Of a stretch of 64,000 bases of DNA, positions 47,640 to 64,000 are shown in pieces; the stretch's first letter is position 1; every line of letters begins with the position of its first letter. The position numbers and the translations under genes are program-made. The notes below the pieces were generated by a model that was not told the origin of the DNA, made no database searches, and worked only from the letters and a program-made list of their open reading frames with translations. The stretch spans positions 16,881,538-16,945,537 of the forward strand of contig OX467091.1 of the NCBI GenBank assembly GCA_950106755.1, in the 5' to 3' direction. This DNA is from Climacium dendroides (Eukaryota > Streptophyta > Bryopsida > Hypnales > Climaciaceae).

Positions 47640-48110
47640 GTGCAGTGATCCACCCTCAGGTAGAGAGACTTCTACTCTAATTGAAGCTCAGCAGCGGGAA
47701 CATTTACCTAGTAAAGTCGAGGCAGTGACGAAATCCATTGCGGCATATAAGAGAACAACCATACAGAATTTCTGTACAAAGTAATACTGGAGCTCGAAAC
47801 CCTAACTTTGCGAACCCCAATTCCATTGCAAAGAAGGTAAGAACTGATCCACCCTCAGGTAGAGAGACTCCTAGTCTAATTGAAATTCAGCAACGGGAAT
47901 ATGACCTATGTCAATCCGATTGCGGCGTAGAAAAGAAAGATGAGGAGCAAGCACATATGAAGAATTACTGAAGCTCGAGATCCTAACTTGCAAACCCCAA
48001 TTCCATTGCAAAGAAGGTAAGAATTAATCCACCCTAATTGAAATTCAGCGACGGGGCAAGACCTAGTAACGTCCCAGCTCGGACGAAATCCATAGCCGTA
48101 TATAAAAGAA
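47640..48110. repeat. Three tandem units upstream of the ZTP29-like gene
   Basis: 'gatccaccctcaggtagaga' occurs at about 47648 and 47848, and a shorter form 'aatccaccctaattgaaatt' at 48026. Each is followed by 'cagc(a/g)(a/g)cggg' and, further on, by a cgaaatccatt/tataa stretch. Periods are about 200 and 178 bp. The units lie in the promoter or 5' UTR region and may repeat promoter elements. Confidence 0.85.
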
Positions 48111-48856
48111 AGAAGAGCAGCAATCACACACAAAGCTGCCATCCTCTTTCACCTGCTCCTTCCACAAAAGAAATATAGACTGATGTGCTGCAAAAATTGA
48201 GTTGATTGGTAACAACAAGGAAATTGAAGAGCTTACAAAAACCAACAATAGATGAGTGTGTTTGACGGATCGCAGACGCAGTGTGAGCTAACGATGAAGC
48301 TCCACGATGAGAGATCAGAGAAACCAACTTCAAAATTTAGTCAGCAGGATTCGTGACCCGTACCCTGGGAAGAAGGCGAAGCAGAAGCGCCAGTGGTGGC
48401 AGAAGACACCAGGGAAAACACGGTCTTAGGTGTAATGTGCACCGTGAGCACAGAATTCAGAAGAATCTTTTCAGAATGATCTCACTCTCTCCTGATGACC
48501 GGGTCAAGCAGGGAAGTAGGGGTGTAGGGGTGTAGGGAAGTAGGGGTGTAGCTAAGGAAGCTGACTAGGCTGCCTTGGTGTGCAGGACGGAGACACGTGT
48601 CGGAAAGGGAGTGAAGCGGAGAGAGAACGCCAGCCTAGAAACGGCATCCAGCACACTCCACTCTCTGATATCGCTCCCTCAGCTCTTGATTTCTTGTATT
48701 CTTCATCATTTCGCATCCTCTGCTCCATTTTTACTCCCGTTCTGAACCTGCCCACGTCCTGAATCTGCGCCTCATCCTTCTCATTTTTGGGTATTGTATC
48801 TTTCTGTGCTTTGAAAATTCTAGTTTTTGTGTGGTGAAAGTTGGAAGCAGCCAGCT

Positions 48857-50465
48857 ATGGCGGAGAATACCACTGCTGGTGATTACGTGAAAGCGCCAGA
48901 GGCAGTGCCGGTGAGTTCGCTGCTTGAGCTCTTCGCTTTGTTTATTTTTTTGCTAGTTGAATTCTCTCTCGCTCTTTTTTTAATAAGGTTTTCAGTGCGA
49001 AGGTCTGATGACCTTGTGTGTGATCTTGTGTATGTGTGTTCTTGTAGCCCGAGGCACCTGTGGAGGATCAACTGGGTCAACTCAAAATTGCCGCCAAGGG
49101 TAAGATCCACGAGTTCGTCGACAAAGCGAACCAGGCAGCGAATGATCCTGCCAACAAGTGAGTGTTTTTCTCGCAAAAAAAAAATACAATTCCTCACTCC
49201 CACTAGCTTCTGGAATTGTGTGGTGTCTCATAGAGAAGTGCAAATTCTTTTCCTCTTGTACGGTTTCTTGCTCCTCCTGTTTTTAGAATTTGTGTACGTT
49301 GAAATGACAGGCGTGCTGACGAGTTAATTATCTACATCCACTGGTCTCACCATGGTTCGCTGTATCCTGTGTTTTGATGGTTGTGTGTTTTTTCTTTAGA
49401 GTTGATATCGTGAATTTGTTGGAAAATGTGAGACCGTCGCTTAAGCTAGCGGATCCTAAATTTGTCTCCTATTGATCGACCCAGATTTTCAAACAGCAAC
49501 TCATCTCTTCCAAATAACACTTGCATAAGAAACCATCATACTTAGTAATAAATATCTGATCTCCATAGAGTTTGGCTCTTGTACACAATGTGATTTCTCC
49601 GCAGCTGTCACTAATTGAAGTCATACTCGCACATACGTTCGAATGCTCACAGTGACTCAAGTATTATCTCCAGCCTAACGTGTTGCACTGGGTCTACATC
49701 TACACTTCCTATCGGGAAGAGGGACACAAACGACAGGTGTAGAATTTCAGGGTTTAATTATTAATGGCACGTTTGTGTTTTATGTTATGCAGACCTTCTG
49801 ATGGGGGGAAGCTACAGCGGGACTTGGACACCACAGCACAAGACGCCACGAACAGCTACACCAAGGCCCTGAATCAACTGGGTGAGGCTTTCACCACGTT
49901 AGAATCAACCGGAAAGCAAATCGCTGGTCAACTCGGAACAGCCAGCGGGGAGACTGCCGCTGGCGCCCAGGGTCTCAACGTTGCCGCCAAGGAACACGCC
50001 CAGCAACGCAGCGAAGACGCCAAACAGAAGGTCCAGGGTGGGCAATCCGCCCTCCAGCAGGGCATTGCCAAAGTGCACGACGCCCTGTCCTCCGGCATTG
50101 CTGTGGCGAATGAAAAACTGCAAGAAGGAGGGGCTACGACTACCACTGCTTCCAAGGATTTGAACACGCAGTCTCCCACGACGTTGCTCCAGTCGTTGGG
50201 GAACGTGATCACTTCGACTGCACAGTCGGTGAAGGGTGCTTTCGTCACGCCCTCTCCGACTGCTAATGCAAGTCATGCCACTCCGACTTCGACCAATTTG
50301 CCGGTGACGCACCCCCCTGCGCAGTCGGTTTCGGAGAGTTTGGGCCAGACTGCGGCTGCGTTGCGAGACGCCGTCAAGAGCACTTGGTCATCACCTGCAG
50401 AAACTGGAACTCCAGTGAAGGACACTAGCAACAAGACCGTGCCAGGAGGTAGTGCTACGGAGTAA
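48857..50465 (+). CDS. Unrecognised hydrophilic helical protein
   Basis: Three exons, 48857-48910, 49048-49157 and 49793-50465, join to 278 codons plus stop with proper GT-AG sites. I do not recognise a domain. Residues about 20-55 contain IAAKGKIHEFVDKANQAAND. The middle, about 60-150, is rich in Ala, Gln, Lys and Thr with amphipathic repeats (LNVAAKEHAQQRSEDAKQKV). The tail is rich in Ser, Thr and Pro. No signal peptide or membrane span is seen. The composition resembles LEA-like or apolipoprotein-like helices that bind membranes or lipid surfaces. That is a likeness only. A coiled coil is likely. Confidence 0.75.
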
Positions 50466-51384
50466 TGTGGTTTGTTTCTTCAATTCAGATGGGTTTCGTG
50501 GTTGTATGTTAATAGTTGGAAAATGGTAGGTGATTTTTGCTTCTTCAATTCAGATGGCTTTCATTTGTATTATGTGTATGGTAGTATATGGTACAAGGTA
50601 GGTGGTTTTTGCTTGGGTTAGATCCCACTCTGGGTTGGATGGCACAATGTTCGATATGGTATTTTAGTGTTAGATACTCTTGATTTCGAAGCAGTGTATT
50701 GTACTGTGCAGTCCATTGTCTTATGCGATTCTTGGCATAGAACTCTTTGTGTACGTCGGAACATACGAGCTGTAAGCGACTGGCTTGATAAGTGCTTGGT
50801 ACAATATATACAAATCAGATTCAAAATTTGGTGTGATGTGTCAAGTGCTTTCAGAATTTACGCATTCGGTGGTGGTTCTAAAAGGTGCTCATCTACTGAA
50901 ACGAGTTCCGTCACCAGGGTTACGTAGGAAGCTATTCGTGTGGTGCTGAATGGTTTCTTACTGTAGAATGGAATTTCTTCGGAGGCACTAAAACACATTT
51001 TCTATGGTTATCAAAGAATAAGTTATGCATGCATGCAATAAGTTATGCATGAATTTCATGCAAGAAATTCGTTAGTATCATTAGAGAGAGGATTGACTGT
51101 ATTCTGGGCCAGGCCCGTAAAATAATAGGGGTGTCGGAGTTTTGGGTTTTGAAAGTGTGACATTTTGAATTTTTCTTTCTAAACTCGAAGGTCTGACCTA
51201 GTATTTTCTAAAAGTAAAATGAAAACCTGAAATTCACAATTCTGACACAGCCTAACGAGGAAAAATTCTTTGAAAAAAAGTCGGATTTTCTATTCTCTCC
51301 AAAGGAAAAAAAAAATGAAAGGAAGAATCAATCCTATTCACTAAGGAAACATGATTCCACTAGGTCATGGAGTGGCAAGCTTAC
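50466..51384. other. 3' region and intergenic DNA
   Basis: A 65-bp tandem duplicate around 'ttcttcaattcagatgg' (about 50478 and 50543) lies in the probable 3' UTR of the preceding gene. I find no further kinase exons here that would complete the LysM receptor fragment on the minus strand. Confidence 0.5.
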
Positions 51385-52448
51385 ATTGCCGTGGTGAACC
51401 TGGGAGAGGATCTTGAGCCATCCGACATGCTCCGCTTCATTTGCTTGATGGACTCGCAACGAGCCGTTCAGTTTTCCCAGGAAGACGGAGCATTGGATGC
51501 GATTCTCGTCAGTGAAATGGTTGGTGGCGGTGAGCTCCTCATATGAAAATCTCGCTGGCTTGTCTTCTTGTACCGCGCAATCGTGGCACAGAGCAATCAG
51601 GCCAGAATCGCTGCCAGCATCAATCCTGCCACGGCGACGCCGATGAACAAGGGCGTGTTAGAGGAGTCCTTCGCGCAAGATGCTACAATGATGGGCAGCG
51701 GAGCCGAAACCGGCGCCAAGGTGCTGGAATTCAAAGGGACGAGCGCCGGGAGAGGAATGAGCAGCGTGGTAAACGGGAGGAGCGTCGACGGATCCGTGAC
51801 AGTGTTGGCGGTTTCAATGTCCGCGACGGAGACGTTGAACCGGCCGCTGATCAGGCTCAGGGTCTCCCCGGGGAAGATGGCGTAGCTGAGGAGCAACCGC
51901 GACCCGCTTTCTCGCTGCGCAGCCGAAGGGCAGGCGCAGCGCACGGGGATGTTGAGCAGCTGGCCCACTGCCATCATGGTGACTACCACGGCCGGGTTCG
52001 CCGCTTCGATCGCTTGGTACGTCGTCAAGCCCTCGAACATGGATTGGGCGATGATGTACATCGTCTCGTGCAGCACCACCTCGTGAAATGTGCTCTGTTG
52101 GTATGTGCCATTGGCGCAGTGACAGGCCAGCGGGATGTACATTAGGGTTTGGTTGGGGATGGACGACGTCTGGCCGAAGTCGATGCCGCTGACGCTTGCG
52201 ATTCCCCTGATGCTCGAGTTGAACATCGTCGCGATGGACGCTAGAGTGGATTCACTGCCTTGAGTCCTGTAGAAAGCGTAAGTCTGGCAGCTGGTGGCCG
52301 CTCCTGTGCACGCGTAGCCACTGACGTTGTTATATTGTTGTTGCGCACTGGCTGTCTGCGAGAACGCCACAGCAAGCAGCAGGAGGGTGATCCGTCGCCA
52401 TTGAATTTGCACTAATCTCGTCATGACGACGCATACGCTTGTTGACAT
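51385..52448 (-). pseudogene. LysM receptor-like kinase fragment (LYK4/5-like)
   Basis: LysM receptor kinases bind chitin or related oligosaccharides at the plasma membrane. The minus-strand frame from 52448 starts with a signal peptide ending near TASA. It continues with three LysM domains separated by CxC pairs (ACHCANG, RCACPS), and a membrane span GVAVAGLMLAAILA. There TGA appears near 51600, yet the next frame continues as LIALCHDCAV, then RFSYEELTATNHF, a kinase N-lobe. This points to a single-base shift. The lobe has no clear VAVK lysine (LRVHQANEA instead). It reaches a donor AAT|GTAAGC at 51385, but no later kinase exon is found. It is a truncated, frameshifted gene, or it yields a secreted/anchored LysM protein. 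Confidence 0.85.
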
Positions 52449-53268
52449 GAAATTCTCCTCCCTTCATTCACCCTTCTCCGGAGTCCGAAATATTTAATCA
52501 ATCGTGGGTCTTATCCACGCCGAATTGGTCAACACCTGCTCCAATCGAAGCACTATTTGGTGCTTAGAAATTCCATCGTTTCTTCTAAAGACTTCAAATC
52601 CATATATCGCATGCCTCAGTCTCGCCGAATGTCAAACCTAGCAGCACGAAACAAGCGAAATTCAACTCCCGTCACTCGCCCAACATTTCACCTCATCTGA
52701 GATTTGAACTGTTCAATTTAAGCATTGATAATTTCACACGTTCAAAACACCTGAAAATGGAAATTTCACCAAAATTGGCACAGATTCAGTCACCCTAATG
52801 TATCCTCATGTCTAATCCAGTCACAAAGCTGAGGGCACTTGAGCGTCACAACACTGTCGCTTGGAGACGCGACACTTTAACAAACCGAGGGAGGAAACCA
52901 AAACAGGGCACCACCAAAGCGGTGACGCCACCAAACTCGACGTGTTCCACCCCGAGAAAACAGAAGCCGCGCAGAATACTAATCTGCCGCTGCTGCCACG
53001 GCACACAACTGCACCACCTAGCTGGATCCCACGAATTAAAACGGAAACCAGGAGAAGAATACACCTGAACAACCGGAGATTGAAATGGCGGGGGATGGGA
53101 TTCGAAGCTGGCAGATCTCGCTAGTTATACCTCCATCGAAAAGAAGAGCGGCAGCATCTCGCGCTGCGAATTGCTCGGAAGTTCAAATGGTTGCTTCATC
53201 GATCTCACGCACTCCTATCCCCAATAAGAGATTGAATCTCTGAAATCTAAACTAGCGCTGCCACGTAC
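52449..53268. other. Intergenic, mixed composition
   Basis: Several overlapping short frames occur at 52808-53124 on both strands, without a known domain. The first part should hold the promoter of the LysM gene. Confidence 0.45.
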
Positions 53269-53271
53269 CAC

Positions 53272-53443
53272 CACTACAAAGGGAGCAGTGTCAATTTGTA
53301 CATGTTTTTGTCAATTTTTTGTCAAATTGGACTTTCTTTTGTCAATTTTTTGTCAACTTGGACATTTTTTTAACAGAATTTTGTCAATTCGGACATTTTG
53401 GTCAATTAGGACGTGTCAATTCGGACACTGTTTTCTTGTAGTG
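53272..53443. mobile_element. CACTA-type MITE
   Basis: The left end CACTACAAAGGGAGCAGTGTC is one base beyond 20 and pairs with the right end, whose reverse complement is CACTACAAGAAAACAGTGTC. The flanking 3-bp duplication is CAC on both sides (53269-53271 and 53444-53446). The 172-bp interior consists almost wholly of 'tgtcaattcggacatttt' variants in one orientation, like the subterminal repeats that bind En/Spm transposase. No coding capacity. Confidence 0.9.
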
Positions 53444-53446
53444 CAC

Positions 53447-54050
53447 GGACGCCTGTCCAAAATTCGCTTGCGAAAGGTTCCAGCCCATGGAATTGACTGA
53501 CTGCACATTGTTGTGGCGTTGCAGCCTCGACTTTGGCTCAATCCGAAGCCGCCCGGACCAATGGCGAGCGCCCTTCCTCGTTGGTCGACGTGGTTGCACC
53601 AATTAAGCAACGCGTTTCGGGCTGGCAACGGTTCATTGCTGCAACTGCCCCGCAACTCCAATTCCGACTTCCCAGTTCCCAACTGGGATATTTATTTCTT
53701 AGTGAACGCCGTCAGTCAACTGATGAAGCTCGATTCCACATGCGGCTCGTTGCACTCCTTTAGTCGCGACCAGGGTGACCTTTTGGGGGCAGCTGAGGAC
53801 GGTGCCCGCTTTCCCTTCAACCGTTGTGGCTGTCGAAGAAGCACACCGGGAAACTGACGAGTGTTGAAGGTTGTGCACTTTCTCTGTGAGCCTTGCAGGG
53901 AACTCGAGAAATAAGGAATCACTTGGGTCAGAGTTTCTCTTCGGACATCCGCCTGATAGTGCTGTAAAAGTAGGACTGGTGAACTGCAGTTTGTAGACGG
54001 CGTTCTAGCAAGCTCGATCAAGGGGAGGTCGAGGAGTCGATCTGTCGATC
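53447..54050. other. Upstream region of the LRR kinase gene
   Basis: GC-balanced sequence with a 114-codon frame at 53513-53857 that has no known domain. It probably holds the kinase gene promoter and 5' UTR. A TATTTATT at about 53690 is a weak TATA candidate. Confidence 0.4.
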
Positions 54051-62026
<7,976 letters not shown>

Positions 62027-63000
62027 AAGCTCAAGCTAGATATTTTATAAAATACTTACCAATAGGCTTTAATTGTAGGTATTTTATATTGTGATTGGTG
62101 TTAATTCTTGCATAGCTCATTCCAATTTGGAGATTTTATCTTCTAAAGAATCAAGTTTTTATTATTAAGAGCAGTGTTTTTTTAATGTTCCAATTTAATT
62201 TGATTTGATCGCATCACACACATTTTAATAAAAAAATAATTTTTTATAAATGAAAACCTTCTTAATGAATGTCTAGAATATAATTTTAGATAACATATCA
62301 CATAATTTATTTTCTTTCTGATGATGTCTAAGTTATTAAATTAGGGGATGGTGAAGGTGTGCTCAATTTTTTGATGATATTTTTGAAGGAATAAGAGATA
62401 TTGAGTTTCAAAGGAATTTAATACCAAATTAGACATTCTTGCACTTGGCCAAGTGCACTAATTTTACATGCACTTGCTTGATAGAAAGTGTAATTTCAAA
62501 ATTATGGAACCTTCAACTTCTTCAAGGACACGTTTCATCCATTCTATTGTGCAATATCACATTTACGCATGTGGTTTATTTGATGAGGATCCTCATTTTT
62601 CTTTACAAATGCTTTTTTGATCTAAAAAATTCTTCTTGTTTGTATATTTTAGACTTTTGTCATTGTATAGTGCAATTGTATTAATATTACACCATTTTCT
62701 CGCTAATTTCACATGTACACTAATGAGAACTCCAATCACTTAGAGATTTAGTAAAAAAAATTCAAGTTGACAATCCCTCCAGTCCACTAGCTTTCCATTT
62801 CTAATTTAGGATTGTTGCGAAACATTCAATGTGCACTCCAACAACTATAAACACACTCAAAACACAAGCATAGTGCCCATACTACCACACTCTCTATACT
62901 CCCTTAACATGTACCATTTTTTTTATTATGGTATATGCTTGCATTGCATGTGCCTAAGGGCTAAACAATTTAGGTATGATGAATTAGAACATTGCATATG
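62027..63000. other. 3' UTR and AT-rich intergenic DNA
   Basis: No gene is recognised. The 81-codon frame at 62439-62684 is hydrophobic and unstructured in motif terms. Confidence 0.5.
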
Positions 63001-63093
63001 TTAAAGAGTGTTGTTACTAAGGGTCTTAGGAACACATTTAGACCTATTTTTGGACCAAGTTCACATTCCAAACACCACCCCTAACACCAAGTG
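63001..63093. mobile_element. Family Z foldback MITE
   Basis: 'ttaaagagtgttgttactaa', then 'gggtcttaggaacacattta', to 'caccctaacaccaagtg'-like end at 63093. It is in the same orientation as the 27717 copy; the left end is eroded. Confidence 0.75.
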
Positions 63094-63663
63094 CGAAGTG
63101 CGAAGACACCTTAAAAGGAGTTGTTTCAAGACCATGTGGTTAAGCGATGTTTCGCTAATTTGGTTATTAACTATTCTTGTGCACTTCGATGGAGAGCGCA
63201 AGTCTGTAAAGATGAACAGATGCATGAGATTACTAGTCCAGCTTTTAGGAGTGCTCAGGTTGGATTCAGTTTCTGCAAGGAATACTTCATGTCTTCATCG
63301 TTCTTTATCAAAAAATAAAGAATCATCTTTCGAACTGCGGAGTACCGTATTTCGATGCTGAACTTCTCTTGTTTTGGTTGGTCTTCTCTCTCATCTGGAG
63401 TTGTAACTACCGTATGTGAGTTAAGTTGGAGAGTCTTGATTCTGTACTACGTTTGGGAGAGATTTGGTAATTGATGTGCTCTGGCATGTCCTTTGGAAAT
63501 AATTTCATGTGATAATCGTAGACTTTTATTCGTAACTGAATTCCGTACATACCTTTGGAATCAAAAGCAGGATAATAGAATAACGAGATCCTAAATGACA
63601 CTCGGCACCCGGCAATACTGTGTCGTATATTTTACAATCATCGTAACAGAGACAATTCTTCCG

Positions 63664-64000
63664 TCAAGAATCTCTGTTTTCAGGTTTCTTTCGTTTCCTT
63701 TCCTTCAACCTGTTAGGATCTAAAAGACCTTTGTCCACCAAAGACTTCACTTTTTGATCTTTGCGAGTCTTCACCTTCTCTTCAAATCCACTATCCACAA
63801 TCTTCAACATAGCAACTCGTTTTGCTTTGTATATCTGAGGGAAGTCGACATTCAGACTACATATGAGTATTCATGACATTATGAAAGTTCCTGATACGAA
63901 CCCTCAACAGAAAAAGGGAAGGTACAAAAATTGTCAAGAAACCGTACCTTTGTGATAGTCTTCAAAACCTTATCTTCTTCCACTTCGTATTCCTCTAACT
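63664..64000 (-). CDS. 3' end of an unrecognised Lys-rich protein gene
   Basis: Two minus-strand exons are visible. One runs from the window edge to 63948 (LEEYEVEEDKVLKTITK) with donor AAG|GTACGG. The last is 63834-63664 with acceptor CCTCAG. They join in phase 0 and end in a basic tail (DQKVKSLVDKGLLDPNRLKE, then RKRKKPENRDS). The strongly charged tail recalls nucleolar or RNA-binding proteins, but I cannot name the family. The gene continues beyond the window. Confidence 0.7.

Noticed and set aside
53513..53857. 114-codon plus-strand frame before the LRR kinase
   Set aside because: Two overlapping frames in GC-balanced DNA, none with a known domain; more likely promoter or leader.

Overview
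This is nuclear DNA from a land plant. The genes have many short GT-AG introns and plant-only families: a BAHD acyltransferase, an LRR receptor kinase, a LysM receptor kinase and a plant class V chitinase. Gene islands of moderate GC sit in very AT-rich DNA full of small transposon relics. A THI5-like gene and the compact style would fit a non-seed plant such as a bryophyte or lycophyte. That placement is an impression, not a proof.

Layout. 1-4.6 kb is AT-rich repeat DNA. 4.86-8.38 kb is a complete nucleostemin-like GTPase gene (NSN1/GNL3 type, nine exons). 8.4-16.4 kb is transposon territory, centred on a PIF/Harbinger element with an intact 458-residue DDE transposase and a decayed Myb/SANT partner. 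17.5-19.5 kb is a two-exon BAHD acyltransferase. 20-28.9 kb is gene-poor. 29.0-31.1 kb is a three-exon secreted GH18 chitinase. 31.4-34.2 kb (minus) is a SpoU-type RNA methyltransferase with a frameshift. 34.7-36.5 kb is a broken SUVR3-like SET-domain gene. 37.3-38.0 kb is a long inverted repeat. 40.0-44.0 kb is a six-exon THI5/NMT1-like gene. 45.9-47.5 kb (minus) is a ZTP29-like ZIP zinc transporter. 48.9-50.5 kb is an unrecognised helical protein. 51.4-52.4 kb (minus) is a truncated LysM receptor kinase. 54.05-62.03 kb is a sixteen-exon LRR receptor kinase whose exons join in frame to 852 codons plus stop. The right edge holds the 3' end of an unrecognised Lys-rich protein gene (minus).

The genes do not form a pathway. 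Three (chitinase, LysM receptor fragment, LRR kinase) belong to families often used at the cell surface in responses to microbes. The others are housekeeping or metabolic.

The most interesting structural signals are: two families of small elements bounded by TTAA with CCC-starting inverted termini, which resemble piggyBac hallmarks; a 48-bp repeat kept in an open frame inside a TIR element; an interlocked 0.75-kb inverted repeat; repeated growth of introns by tandem duplication at splice-site ends; and a sharp GC step inside the LRR kinase gene.
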